Part shown: positions 9,007 to 18,143 of the stretch, piece by piece
Layout of the letters: the number at the start of each line of letters is the position of its first letter
How positions within the stretch are numbered: position 1 is the first letter of the stretch
The notes under the pieces: generated by a model
The model's input: the letters and a program-made list of their open reading frames with translations, nothing else
Told to the model about the DNA's origin: nothing
Database searches by the model: none
Position numbers and translations under genes: made by a program
Assembly (NCBI RefSeq): GCF_003688415.1
Contig: NZ_REFJ01000001.1
Span: forward strand, 540,645 to 604,644
Direction: 5' to 3'
DNA: 64,000 bases
DNA from: Umboniibacter marinipuniceus
GTDB lineage: Bacteria > Pseudomonadota > Gammaproteobacteria > Pseudomonadales > DSM-25080

Positions 9007-9504
9007 ATGCTTTCAACCCCTGATTTATGTGACCAATATTCTGAACAGGTAAAAGTGATTACGCCCAACGCTTTTCGTGATTACGGTGCGAAGGACTGTT
9101 TCGCCGGTGAGGTGGTCACTATTAAGTGTTTCGAAGACAACTCGAGGGTGAAGGAACAGCTTGCAGAGCCCGGTATAGGGCGCGTACTTGTAGTCGATGG
9201 TGGCGCTTCGATGCGCAGAGCATTGCTGGGCGATCTCATTGCGGCCAACGCTGTACAGAATGGCTGGGCAGGGGTGGTGATTTTCGGTTGTGTCAGAGAT
9301 GTAGAAATCCTCTCAACGCTTCCTTTAGGAATTAAAGCTCTAGCTAGTATTCCACTCAAGACCGATCGTCGCGGAGCGGGGCAGGTGAATATAACGTTAG
9401 AAGTGGGAGGCATTCAGATCCAGCCTGGGGACTATCTCGTAGCCGATACCAATGGAGTGGTGGTTGTGCCAGCGCTTATTGGTAGAACTTTAGCCGCCAG
9501 TTAG
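9007..9504 (+). CDS. rraA: RraA family protein, ribonuclease E activity regulator
   Basis: 165 residues, close to E. coli RraA (161). In Escherichia coli RraA binds RNase E and inhibits RNA decay. Recognisable stretches are TPDLCDQY, FRDYGAKDCFAGEVVTIKC, RVLVVDGGASMRRALLGDL, GVVIFGCVRD and DYLVADTNGVVVVP. The start at 9007 is preceded by AAGGAG; the longer frame from 8962 adds an unconserved extension. It is divergent from msrAB. Other RraA-like proteins are aldolases, but the length and motifs favour the RNase E regulator. Confidence 0.92.
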   Translation: MLSTPDLCDQYSEQVKVITPNAFRDYGAKDCFAGEVVTIKCFEDNSRVKEQLAEPGIGRVLVVDGGASMRRALLGDLIAANAVQNGWAGVVIFGCVRDVEILSTLPLGIKALASIPLKTDRRGAGQVNITLEVGGIQIQPGDYLVADTNGVVVVPALIGRTLAAS

Positions 9505-9614
9505 TTCTATCTGAACAATCGAAGCGGTGAGCAGAAACTTTGCTACTAGGTTTCGCCGTCAATTGCCTTGTGCTTTACTTAAGTTATCGTGATGGCTATT
9601 GCAAAGGAAAAAGT

Positions 9615-10577
9615 ATGAGGCGCTGGCTTGTATTGGGTGTTGTCCTGCTGGTTACGGGGTGCGATGAGCAGGGCGAATCAGTTGCCTTGGGGAATCTTGA
9701 GCGAGAGCGTGTCGCTCACACTGCGCCGGCTCAGGAGGTGATTATCGCCTTGCCCGTGAGTCAAGGTGAAGCGGTGACACAGGGAGATTTGTTAGTCCAA
9801 TTCGATAGTCGAATCCAAGCAGCTCAGGTTGCCGCGGCCCAAGCAGAGGTGCTTCGTGCTGAGGCTCAGCTGGATAAACTTCGAAGCGGTGCGCGTGTTG
9901 AGGAAGTGGCTGCGGCGCAAGCGGAGGTCACTGGCGCTAGAGCTGCTGTAGTGGATGCGCGTCAAAGCTATTTTCGAACAAAAGACTTAGTAGACCGCGA
10001 GATGCAAAGCAGAGCAGCACTTGATCATGTAATTGCTCGACGTGATTCGGCCGAAGCGTCCTTGCAAAGTGCACAAGAGCGCCTACGCCAACTAACAAAC
10101 GGTACCCGAGAGGAAGATCTTCGTATCGCTGAGGCGGAGCTTGACGCGGCGCAGGCAAAATTAGAAGGCGAGCAAAAATTACTCGAAGATCTAAGTGTTC
10201 GCGCCACGAGGACGGGAATTTTAGATAACCTTCCTTGGAATCTGGGAGAGCGTGTTACACAGGGAAGTCCCGTTGCAATTGTACTGGCAGGTGATGCCCC
10301 CTTTGCCCGAGTCTATGTACCAGAGACTCACCGAGCCGCCATTAAAGTCGGTGATTCGCTCTTAGTTGAAGTGGATGGTGTGGCCAACAGTATACTCGGC
10401 GCGGTGACCTGGATCAGTAGTGAGCCGTCATTTACTCCGTACTATGCATTAACTCAGAATGAGCGAAGTAGGCTGATGTATGTAGCTGAAGTTCAGCTAC
10501 CTGCAAACTATGCACATCTACCCTCCGGACTGCCCGTGGAAGTGAAAATGCCTGAAGGGGCCATTATTAATGAGTGA
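9615..10577 (+). CDS. HlyD-family periplasmic adaptor lipoprotein (YbhG-like)
   Basis: Membrane-fusion protein of 320 residues. A lipobox VTGC places the lipid on Cys16. Next come a biotinyl-lipoyl-like half domain, a long coiled-coil hairpin rich in Ala/Glu/Gln (about 60-185) and a beta-barrel part (from about 200). It would bridge the inner-membrane ABC transporter to an outer-membrane channel. The start at 9615 is preceded by AAAGGAAA; the longer frame from 9540 is unlikely. The stop overlaps the start of the ATPase gene, so the operon is translationally coupled. No TolC gene is present here. Confidence 0.88.
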   Translation: MRRWLVLGVVLLVTGCDEQGESVALGNLERERVAHTAPAQEVIIALPVSQGEAVTQGDLLVQFDSRIQAAQVAAAQAEVLRAEAQLDKLRSGARVEEVAAAQAEVTGARAAVVDARQSYFRTKDLVDREMQSRAALDHVIARRDSAEASLQSAQERLRQLTNGTREEDLRIAEAELDAAQAKLEGEQKLLEDLSVRATRTGILDNLPWNLGERVTQGSPVAIVLAGDAPFARVYVPETHRAAIKVGDSLLVEVDGVANSILGAVTWISSEPSFTPYYALTQNERSRLMYVAEVQLPANYAHLPSGLPVEVKMPEGAIINE

Positions 10578-11499
10578 ATGGGCGATTGAGGCCTGCGGCT
10601 TAACCAAACGATTCGGTGACTTTGCAGCCGTTAGTGGCCTAGATTTAAAGGTCAAAAAGGGCTCTATTTACGGTTTCCTTGGGCCCAATGGGTGCGGAAA
10701 AACCACGGCGATACGCTTACTAACGGGTTTATTAGCTGCCTCAGAGGGTGAGGCTAAACTATTTGGTCAGTCAGTCCTACAAAATAGCGATCAGCTCAAG
10801 TCCAAGATCGGCTATATGACTCAAAAATTCTCACTCTTTGACGATCTAACGGTGCGAGAAAATTTGCACTTTGTGGCATCAATCTATGGCTTGTCCAGAG
10901 CGGAACGTCGGCAGCGTATTGATCAGCTGATGACCGACTACGATCTCACCGAGAGGGCTGATAATTTTGCCGGATCCATGAGCGGAGGACAGCGACAGCG
11001 GTTGGCGCTCGCCGCCGCGACGATTCACCGCCCTCCACTACTTTTCCTTGATGAACCTACCTCGGCAGTGGATCCCGAAAATCGCCGAGACTTCTGGGAA
11101 AAGTTGTTTGACCTCTGCGATTCGGGCACTACGATTTTGGTCTCCACTCACTACATGGACGAGGCCGAACGCTGTCATCAATTAGCTATTTTGGAAGCTG
11201 GGATAAAACGAGTGGACGGATCTCCGCAACGGCTGATGGACGAAATGAGTGCTAATGTCGTGGAGGTGAGCGGATCGGATCTGCGTGGTGTAAAGCGGGC
11301 TTTAGAACTAAACCCGATGATTCAGAGCTCGGCGCAACTGGGCGCCCACTTGAGGGTACTGGTAGACAAAAAGGAGGCCGATCCGCTGCAATGGATGACT
11401 AAGCATTATCCTCAGCTTGAGAATAGAGTAGTGCTTGCCCGTCCTTCACTCGAAGATGTGTTCGTCAACTGTACCGGCGGTTCGGGGAGTCGACAATGA
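10570..11499 (+). CDS. ABC transporter ATP-binding protein (YbhF-like)
   Basis: 309 residues. Walker A is GPNGCGKTT (38-46), the signature is MSGGQRQRLA and Walker B is LLFLDEPT, followed by an H-loop in STHYMDEAE. There is one nucleotide-binding domain, so two copies would be needed per transporter. It overlaps the adaptor gene by 8 bp and the permease gene by 4 bp. The arrangement matches ybhGFSR-type drug or cation exporters, but with one permease gene instead of two, suggesting a permease homodimer. Substrate unknown. Confidence 0.93.
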   Translation: MSEWAIEACGLTKRFGDFAAVSGLDLKVKKGSIYGFLGPNGCGKTTAIRLLTGLLAASEGEAKLFGQSVLQNSDQLKSKIGYMTQKFSLFDDLTVRENLHFVASIYGLSRAERRQRIDQLMTDYDLTERADNFAGSMSGGQRQRLALAAATIHRPPLLFLDEPTSAVDPENRRDFWEKLFDLCDSGTTILVSTHYMDEAERCHQLAILEAGIKRVDGSPQRLMDEMSANVVEVSGSDLRGVKRALELNPMIQSSAQLGAHLRVLVDKKEADPLQWMTKHYPQLENRVVLARPSLEDVFVNCTGGSGSRQ

Positions 11500-12641
11500 A
11501 CTCCTTGCTTAGAATCTACGCTATTGTATCGAAGGAATTGTTACAGCTTCGCAGAGATAAAATGACCTTTGGTATGGTCATCATGATCCCGTTGATCCAG
11601 CTTTTGTTATTCGGTTTTGCCATTAATACCAATATTCGCGATATTCCAGTCGCCGTGGTGGATCAAAGTGGTACAGCCCTATCTCGAACCTTGGTTCAAA
11701 TTGTTAGCGCTACCCAAGTGGTAGAGGTCACGCACTATTTTGATGGGGTATCCGCGGCAGAGGAAGCCATTCGAGAGGGCAGAGTAAGAGCCGCGCTCGT
11801 TATTCCTAGGGATGTGGATAATCGACTTGTTCGTCACCAAGCTGCGGGGTTGGCTTCACCCTCGTCAACGGATCAAGAAACCAGTCGACCTATCGCCCAT
11901 TGGTTGGTGGATGGTTCTGATACCGTTATCGCTAGTGCGATAAAAGGCTTGAGGGCAATGCCATTGCGAGAGCTCTTTCGTCAGCCAGCCAATAGACAAG
12001 TACCAACCTTTGAAGTAACACTGTACTTCAATCCCGAGCAGCGAACGGCGGTTAATGTGGTGCCGGGTCTGGTAGGTGTCATTCTCACCATGACGATGAT
12101 CATGTTTACCTCAGCGGCCATCGTTCGCGAGCGCGAGCGAGGTAACATGGAGATGTTGATCAATACACCTGTTCGCTCCATGGAACTGATGATCGGCAAA
12201 ATTGTGCCCTATATATTTATTGGCTTCATTCAAGTAGGTATTATTTTGGGGCTTGGCTACTGGGTGTTTTCTGTTACGGTTAGCGGCTCTCTGCTCGACT
12301 TAGCTGTCGCAACCGGATTGTTTATTGCGGCAAGTCTCGCGCTGGGTCTAGTGATATCAACCGTGGCAGTGAACCAGCTACAAGCTATGCAAATGACCGT
12401 GTTCGTTTTACTACCTTCAATTCTGTTATCGGGTTTTATGTTTCCCTATGAGGGCATGCCGAAAGCTGCTCAGACCATAGCTGAAGCACTACCGGCTACG
12501 CATTTTATGCGGGTAATTCGAGGCGTTGTTTTGCGCGACGCAAGTTTATTTGAACTGCGTGCTGATCTTATTTGGTTAGCGCTATTTAGTATGGCTGGCT
12601 TGTTGGTGGCGTCATACCGGTTCAAGAAGCGTCTTGATTAA
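11496..12641 (+). CDS. ABC-2 type transporter permease (YbhS/YhhJ-like)
   Basis: 381 residues: TM1 (about 24-44), a large periplasmic domain (about 45-190) and five C-terminal helices, the usual ABC-2 export permease plan. The cytoplasmic motif ERERGNMEMLINTPV precedes the later helices and is typical of the family. The start codon overlaps the ATPase stop (ATGA). It closes the exporter operon. The likely role is export of hydrophobic compounds together with the adaptor, by family analogy only. Confidence 0.92.
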   Translation: MNSLLRIYAIVSKELLQLRRDKMTFGMVIMIPLIQLLLFGFAINTNIRDIPVAVVDQSGTALSRTLVQIVSATQVVEVTHYFDGVSAAEEAIREGRVRAALVIPRDVDNRLVRHQAAGLASPSSTDQETSRPIAHWLVDGSDTVIASAIKGLRAMPLRELFRQPANRQVPTFEVTLYFNPEQRTAVNVVPGLVGVILTMTMIMFTSAAIVRERERGNMEMLINTPVRSMELMIGKIVPYIFIGFIQVGIILGLGYWVFSVTVSGSLLDLAVATGLFIAASLALGLVISTVAVNQLQAMQMTVFVLLPSILLSGFMFPYEGMPKAAQTIAEALPATHFMRVIRGVVLRDASLFELRADLIWLALFSMAGLLVASYRFKKRLD

Positions 12642-12704
12642 TAGCACGCACCGCGCCTTGGTCGCGTAGTTCTTGGTGACCACTTCAGAAGCTCAAAGAC
12701 TAAA

Positions 12705-12725
12705 AAGCCGGCACGAGGCCGGCTT
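12705..12725 (-). terminator. Intrinsic terminator for the minus-strand lipoprotein gene
   Basis: Eight-bp stem AAGCCGGC / GCCGGCTT with loop ACGAG. On the minus strand it is followed by TTTTT, so it terminates the gene ending at 12747. It may also slow transcription from the convergent exporter operon. Confidence 0.8.
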
Positions 12726-12746
12726 GAGATTCAGACTAGGTATGAC

Positions 12747-13424
12747 TTAGGCGCCGGGTTCAGCCAATACTTCCATCTGCTTGCCGAGGCGAATGGCCCA
12801 GCGGTTAAACAAGTTGCGTACGTCAAACTGCACTGAGGTACGATTGTTCATGGATGCTGTGCCAGTATCAAACCCCGCGTCGCGACGGTCTTCAATCACT
12901 AGAATTGTCTCAGTGCCTTGGACCACGGTGAAACGAACATCCATCTCGCCCGAGTACTTGGTGTAGTAACGTGAGCCTGGGCTTCGACTTGAGTCATCTT
13001 TAGGTGCTGTTGGCTTAATGCGAGTTAAGTCTGCGCTAACTACCGCGTCGGCTTCGTCGGCGGTGGCTGCCACAGTAATGTTGCTGGCCGAGAACGAGTT
13101 CTCAACAGATTTTGCATACGCTTCCTGCAGCCACTCCACATCACGGTCTGTTAGCACCCAATCACGATTAACTCGACTGGTTATACTGGTTGAACTGTCC
13201 GGTTGGATAATGGTTACATTGGTGAGGTCCATTGGCTCGAAATACACACTGGTCACCTCAGGGTAAGGATTCTTAGCAAAGGCGACGTCAAACTGCTTAC
13301 TTTCTTGCCCTACGAGTTGATTGGCTTGAATGACAGGGCTAATGGTTTCGCTTGGCGTACCAACGCTCGCGCACCCCGAGACCGCAATGGCCATGATACC
13401 GGCAGTAAGAAATTGCTTTAGCAT
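12747..13424 (-). CDS. Predicted lipoprotein, DUF3313-like
   Basis: 225 residues with a lipoprotein signal (lipobox VSGC, Cys18). The body contains a stretch like DUF3313-type proteins: a predicted strand with YFEPMDLTNV, a DRDVEWLQEAYAKSVENSF helix and a repeated-strand C terminus. Family assignment is tentative and function unknown. The start at 13424 follows GGAGGAAA; the frame extending to 13529 is not supported. Single gene with its own terminator. Confidence 0.7.
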   Translation of the reverse strand: MLKQFLTAGIMAIAVSGCASVGTPSETISPVIQANQLVGQESKQFDVAFAKNPYPEVTSVYFEPMDLTNVTIIQPDSSTSITSRVNRDWVLTDRDVEWLQEAYAKSVENSFSASNITVAATADEADAVVSADLTRIKPTAPKDDSSRSPGSRYYTKYSGEMDVRFTVVQGTETILVIEDRRDAGFDTGTASMNNRTSVQFDVRNLFNRWAIRLGKQMEVLAEPGA

Positions 13425-13608
13425 AATGTGTTTCCTCCAATGATCAGAGACGCCTTGTCTCTTGTTTTCTATCCCTATGACCTTAAAAAGGCTCATTCGT
13501 TGCCAATGTAAGGGTAATTCGCTAGCCATTCAAGTGAAAGTAGTTGCCAGCGCGTACTCAGCTCACCTTGGGATTGGCGGTGCTGAATGGGTTTTGGCAA
13601 ATGCCTAA

Positions 13609-14076
13609 TTAAGCGGCTTCGGCTTGTTGTTCAGCGGCGTGCTTTATATCACTTAAGTCTCTAGCTACCATTTTCTTGACTGAAGACTTCATTAGCGGGG
13701 CCATAAGTAGCGAAGAAAGCTTGGCGCTAAACGACACCGCTTTGGCACTAAAGCTCATGGCTAATTCGCAACCGCCGGGTTTAACTTGAATCGAAAGCTT
13801 GGAGAAGTACTTGGCGCCGTGGTTGTGCGCCTCCACCTGATAAAAATTGAGCGGTTCAGCTCGGGTGATCCACATGGTTTCGGTAGCTTCTTTGCCAAAC
13901 ATTTTTCGTGTTTCTTCCCAGCGAAGCCCAACTAGACCGTTGTCTCCCCGCTTGAGAATACTGACGCTGTCAACATTTGTTAGCCACGTAGCGCAATGCT
14001 CGATGTCACTAATAAAGTCCCAGACTACGCTAGCGGGAGCATTTATACGAACAACCTCGTTTACAAGTTCCTTCAT
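13609..14076 (-). CDS. SRPBCC (START/polyketide-cyclase-like) protein
   Basis: 155 residues, no signal peptide. It begins with the family pattern RINAPASVVWDFISDIEHCATW and ends with a long C-terminal helix (about 110-150), the usual helix-grip fold that binds hydrophobic ligands. AAGGAGCTGCTC lies just upstream of the ATG. It follows the porin and glutaminase genes on the same strand with a 70-bp gap, so co-transcription is possible. No specific ligand can be named. Confidence 0.75.
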   Translation of the reverse strand: MKELVNEVVRINAPASVVWDFISDIEHCATWLTNVDSVSILKRGDNGLVGLRWEETRKMFGKEATETMWITRAEPLNFYQVEAHNHGAKYFSKLSIQVKPGGCELAMSFSAKAVSFSAKLSSLLMAPLMKSSVKKMVARDLSDIKHAAEQQAEAA

Positions 14077-14146
14077 CTTGAGCAGCTCCTTCAGCGGCTT
14101 GGTACGCGTCTAAAATCCGATACGAACAATTAGCGAGATTGGTTTC

Positions 14147-15175
14147 CTAGTCATAGCTATTGGCACCAAATACCCCCACACCTAAGGCGCTAGATATATG
14201 ACGGATCGCTTCCATGGCACGGACACTATTCCCAGCCTCATCCAAACGTGGCGCAAAGGCAGCGATGGCAAATTTACCAGGGACTACCGCTACAATACCG
14301 CCACCCACACCCGTTTTAGCGGGTAAGCCAGCACTGAACATCCACTCGCCAGACTCATCATAAAAACCAGCCGTGGCCATTATGGCCAGTAGCTCAGGAA
14401 CGTCTTCCGCGGCCAACATGCGTTCACCAGTAATAGGATTTTCACCGCCGTTCGCAAGTGTTGCGCCCATGACAGCAAGATCTCGCGTATTCACACCAAT
14501 TGAGCACTGCATGGTATACACGCGGAGGCTTTCCTCGGGATCCGCGTACAAGCGGTTATCGTTGAAGAGAATATTGGCAATACCTCTATTGCTAGATGCT
14601 GAACTGTATTCTGATTCAAATACTTCGTCGAGAATGGCCAGTTCACTGCCCGCGAAGCCTTCTATGTTGCGGTGGATAAGCTCCCAGCGTTGGGCTTCGT
14701 CATTTGCTTCAACTAGACTGACGGCGGCTATCGCGCCAGCGTTCACCAACGGGTTAACCGAGCGTTGTTCGTACACCGCGAGGGCTAACTTACTGTTGAA
14801 TGGCATACCCGTAGGCTCTACACCAATCTTTTCTCGGATAACTTCAGGGCTCTGTTGATTCATAATCAACGCCGCAGTAAATGGTTTGGAAACACTTTGG
14901 ATAGAGAACCGATACTCAATATCGCCCGCTGTGAATAGCTTGCCGTCGCGCGTGGCAATGACTACCGCGAATAAGTCGCTTGGGACCTCGGCAAGAATCG
15001 GAATGTAATCCGCATTTTCGCCACGCTGGTCGTCCTTAAATTCGGCATAAGCCTCATCCACTGCCCGTTGCAGTGCCTCATCGCTGAAGTCGGCGATAGC
15101 GTAGTTGGCGACAACAATTAACGCCAAGCACGCAGGCGCTAGTTTTGCAGCAAGCCTTTTGATGTGTATATCCAT
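14147..15175 (-). CDS. glsA: Glutaminase with predicted signal peptide (periplasmic)
   Basis: Serine-dependent glutaminase of 342 residues that hydrolyses glutamine to glutamate and ammonia. It has the beta-lactamase-like SxxK motif within QSVSKPFT and the family motifs VNPLVNAGAIA and AGLPAKTGVGGGIVAVVPGKF. Bacterial GlsA is normally cytoplasmic with about 308 residues; here about 28 extra N-terminal residues form a basic then hydrophobic export signal ending near AIA. The gene lies 56 bp behind a DcaP-like porin gene, suggesting a porin that admits a substrate and an enzyme that deamidates it in the periplasm. Export and the pairing are inference. Confidence 0.9.
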   Translation of the reverse strand: MDIHIKRLAAKLAPACLALIVVANYAIADFSDEALQRAVDEAYAEFKDDQRGENADYIPILAEVPSDLFAVVIATRDGKLFTAGDIEYRFSIQSVSKPFTAALIMNQQSPEVIREKIGVEPTGMPFNSKLALAVYEQRSVNPLVNAGAIAAVSLVEANDEAQRWELIHRNIEGFAGSELAILDEVFESEYSSASSNRGIANILFNDNRLYADPEESLRVYTMQCSIGVNTRDLAVMGATLANGGENPITGERMLAAEDVPELLAIMATAGFYDESGEWMFSAGLPAKTGVGGGIVAVVPGKFAIAAFAPRLDEAGNSVRAMEAIRHISSALGVGVFGANSYD

Positions 15176-15231
15176 GAATGCCTTCTCCGAAACCTGTTAC
15201 TAACTATTAATATAAGCCAAGCAAGCTTGGT

Positions 15232-16542
15232 CTAAAGTGTCTTTGAAAAACTATACTTAACGGAAAACTGGATGCGCAGATCCTCACTCGAGAAACTGCC
15301 ATAGTTATCGCGCTGAGCCCACTGAATTTCCGGGCCCATGAAAATATTGCTGGCGGGGTGCCAGAGCAAATTTGCCAAAGCGTATTGGCCCGTTTTGAAT
15401 TCGGTGGCACTAGCGCTAGCTGGTAGATCATTATCCTGCATCGAATAGCCAATACTACTGGTCCATTGCTGGCTCCAATTTAAATCGATGAAAGCGACAA
15501 TTCCGAGTACCGGAATGGTTGTGCTTGTTATGTCGCTTGGTGCTGTGCCAGCGGGCTGCCGAACACCGATATCTGCACTGGCATCATTGAGGTAGTTTTG
15601 AATGCCTTCACCGTAAACAGCTGATGCTCGGATTACGTGCCTACCAAGGAAGTAATTGGTGCTTAAGTTTAGGCCCCATCCCGTCTCTTCGCCGCTTAGG
15701 TCAATATTGCTGTCGCGACTTGTGTCTTTCCACTTTATTTGCCGTAGTATGCCCGCGGCTTGGACATGCCCCCAATCACCCGCCCAGCGATAATGCGCCG
15801 CAATATCGGGAAGCTCAAAGTCACCAATAAGTCCTCGGGTAGCTATGAAATCACTAAATTCACCGCCATCACCGGAGCCGCCAGGTCGCTCAATGGAAAC
15901 GGCGAAACGTGAATCGCCATCACGCCACGGCGTCCAACGAACCTGAACATTATTATAGAAAACCATGCCGCTGGGGCCCCAGTATTCAATGGTGTTGGGG
16001 AATAGATCTGCGTCCATGAATACACTGTTGTACTGGCCGGCACCGAAATCCCCGAACTCGCCCCACGCCTTCAATAGATGAAAGGCGGTCTTGCCGGCGT
16101 TGTCACCCACCCCAACTAAATCAAACTCTATAATGGTCTTTAGCTCGCCGTAGGCGGTAGGGCTAGTACTAGCAAAACCTAATCGACTTTGACGTACCCC
16201 AGAATAGAAATGACCGTCATTGGAATATTCGTTCTCGAATGACGGAAGCTTGGTAGGGCGAAGGACATCTGGCCAATCGGGGTCACTCTGTTTAGTTTGA
16301 AAGCCCATGTCGAGCATGGCATGACCATAGAGCCTAAAGCTGTCTTGACCAACCAGCGCTGAGCTACTCGTAGCACCGTTAGTAGGGGCAGGTAGCACCA
16401 TCTCAGTCTCTAATCCTTGCTCAGTTCCCGAAGACAGCGGTTTAGCCTGACTCGCCTCGGTTGAGGAACTTTGCTGTGCGAGTGCTAACGGAGCCAGCAA
16501 GCTCAGCGTGGCGCCAGTAATTAGGTGGCTCGCGATGGCCAT
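15232..16542 (-). CDS. DcaP-like trimeric porin
   Basis: Outer-membrane protein of 436 residues with a signal peptide ending ALAQ, a Ser/Thr/Gln-rich linker (about 24-65) and a barrel starting with FRLYGHAMLDMGF. Motifs GVRQSRLGF, GELKTIIEFDL and FMDADLFPNTIEYWGPSGMVF are typical of the DcaP family. It ends ...FSVKYSFSKTL; strictly the last residue is Leu, not the usual Phe. DcaP-type porins admit small anionic compounds such as dicarboxylates. It heads a probable operon with the exported glutaminase. Confidence 0.85.
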   Translation of the reverse strand: MAIASHLITGATLSLLAPLALAQQSSSTEASQAKPLSSGTEQGLETEMVLPAPTNGATSSSALVGQDSFRLYGHAMLDMGFQTKQSDPDWPDVLRPTKLPSFENEYSNDGHFYSGVRQSRLGFASTSPTAYGELKTIIEFDLVGVGDNAGKTAFHLLKAWGEFGDFGAGQYNSVFMDADLFPNTIEYWGPSGMVFYNNVQVRWTPWRDGDSRFAVSIERPGGSGDGGEFSDFIATRGLIGDFELPDIAAHYRWAGDWGHVQAAGILRQIKWKDTSRDSNIDLSGEETGWGLNLSTNYFLGRHVIRASAVYGEGIQNYLNDASADIGVRQPAGTAPSDITSTTIPVLGIVAFIDLNWSQQWTSSIGYSMQDNDLPASASATEFKTGQYALANLLWHPASNIFMGPEIQWAQRDNYGSFSSEDLRIQFSVKYSFSKTL

Positions 16543-16815
16543 AGGGTCTCTCCTGTTTATTATGAACTACCTAATTTTCAGCGTAGACCAAACTGATTTT
16601 TTCGCGAAAGTTAAGCGCAAAACAATCCTGAAAAATTGACCTTACGCAACATTTATCGATGGTTTGGTTGGGCGAGTAAGGCCAAGTCAGCGTCCAGATG
16701 GTTGGGCCCAGATGGTATTTGTTGGCTAGCGCTATAAAAAGGAGTCCGTCAGGCGTATGATTCGCGCCGAATTTATCCCCCACAGCGCCATTTAAAAGAA
16801 GGTATATTTAACCCC

Positions 16816-18045
16816 GTGGAATTAGTCATCATTGTTATGGCAATTATTGCTTTAATTGCCATTGCGTGTGAAGAAGTCACGCACATCGATAAAGCAAAAA
16901 GCACCCTGTTCTTTGGCTGCGCGAGTTGGCTACTACTTTATGTAAAAGCCAGTGCCTCGGGCGAGTCAGCCAGTTTGCAGGAGAGCTTCGATCACAATTT
17001 GTTAGAGATCGCCAGTCTATGGCTGTTTCTTATGGCTACAATGACTTTTGTTGCATTTCTAAATGCTCGCGGCCTTATATCCGGCGCCGTTTTAAAGTTG
17101 ATGCCCGGAGCCCTTTCCTTCAATCGGCTAATTATTTTAGTGGCAGTCTTTGCCGTGCTGCTATCAATGTTAGCGGATAACATCACGGCTACCTTGGTGT
17201 CATTGAGTGTGGTATCGGCCTTTAAACTCTCGGACAAGGAGCGGATAAAGCTAGCCGTGTTGGCGGTGTTCGCGGTGAATTCAGGTGGCGTGATTCTAAT
17301 CACGGGCGACGTGACAACACTGATGATATTTAGCGATGGTCATCTATCTATGGCCCAGCTACTACAACTGCTGCTGCCAACACTGATTGGCGTAATCGTC
17401 TTAGTGGTATTAATGATGAGAGGCACTAACCGGCGTGTTGAAGCGGAATTATTCCGAGATAAGTCCCAGCGTTTAGATGTCGTGATCGCGATCCTATTCT
17501 TCATCACAATTGTATCAACCATGATCTTAAATATTCTCTTCGCGATTCCGCCAGTGTTGACCTTCCTCTCGGGACTCTCAGTCATGTTCTTAATAGGGGG
17601 GTTCGTGAATAAGTATCGCCACGAAATTCATCTGCTCGAGTATGTTCGGAAGATCCAGTTTGATACCTTGCTATTTTTCCTAGGGATCCTGTTGATTGTG
17701 GGTGCATTGAAAGAAATTGGCGTGCTTGTCTATCTTACCGAGCTGTTTTTTGCCTTGAGCCCTGAACTATCCAGCTATTTTATGGGTATCAGTTCGGCCA
17801 TGCTAGATAATGTGCCGTTGACGGCCGCGCTGCTTAAATCTGAACCAACTCTCAGCATTACCCAGTGGCTTGGTCTTACTTACGCCGTAGGGGTAGGAGG
17901 ATCTTTACTAGTGATTGGCTCGGCGGCTGGAATTGTGGCGATGAGTCGCATGAAGGAGCTGACCTTTATGGCTTACGCGCGTTATATACCAAGGCTGTTC
18001 GTGGCCTATAGTGCGGGCTACTTAGCGGTACTCTGGTTAAGCTAA
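16816..18045 (+). CDS. nhaD: NhaD-type Na+/H+ antiporter
   Basis: Inner-membrane protein of 409 residues with about 11-12 hydrophobic segments, in the ion transporter superfamily. Diagnostic stretches are NSGGVILITGDVTT and the C-terminal SSAMLDNVPLTAALL, matching the NhaD core, plus GSAAGIVAMSRMKEL. NhaD exports Na+ or Li+ in exchange for protons and suits a saline habitat. The start is GTG at 16816, with AGAAGG rather far upstream (about 13 bp), so the exact start is uncertain. Single gene ended by the hairpin at 18055. Confidence 0.9.
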   Translation: MELVIIVMAIIALIAIACEEVTHIDKAKSTLFFGCASWLLLYVKASASGESASLQESFDHNLLEIASLWLFLMATMTFVAFLNARGLISGAVLKLMPGALSFNRLIILVAVFAVLLSMLADNITATLVSLSVVSAFKLSDKERIKLAVLAVFAVNSGGVILITGDVTTLMIFSDGHLSMAQLLQLLLPTLIGVIVLVVLMMRGTNRRVEAELFRDKSQRLDVVIAILFFITIVSTMILNILFAIPPVLTFLSGLSVMFLIGGFVNKYRHEIHLLEYVRKIQFDTLLFFLGILLIVGALKEIGVLVYLTELFFALSPELSSYFMGISSAMLDNVPLTAALLKSEPTLSITQWLGLTYAVGVGGSLLVIGSAAGIVAMSRMKELTFMAYARYIPRLFVAYSAGYLAVLWLS

Positions 18046-18054
18046 TACAATGAA

Positions 18055-18078
18055 AAACCCCGCTCGAAGGCGGGGTTT
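18055..18078. terminator. Bidirectional intrinsic terminator
   Basis: Perfect 9-bp stem AAACCCCGC / GCGGGGTTT with a 6-nt loop. T-rich sequence follows on both strands (TTTGTTGTCTT on plus, TTTTTCATTG on minus). It serves nhaD and the convergent DUF3127 gene. Confidence 0.85.
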
Positions 18079-18143
18079 GTTGTCTTGTTACTTCGCAATC
18101 GCATCTTCATTACAAGCGCTGCGATGGTTGAACCGGGCAAAGT

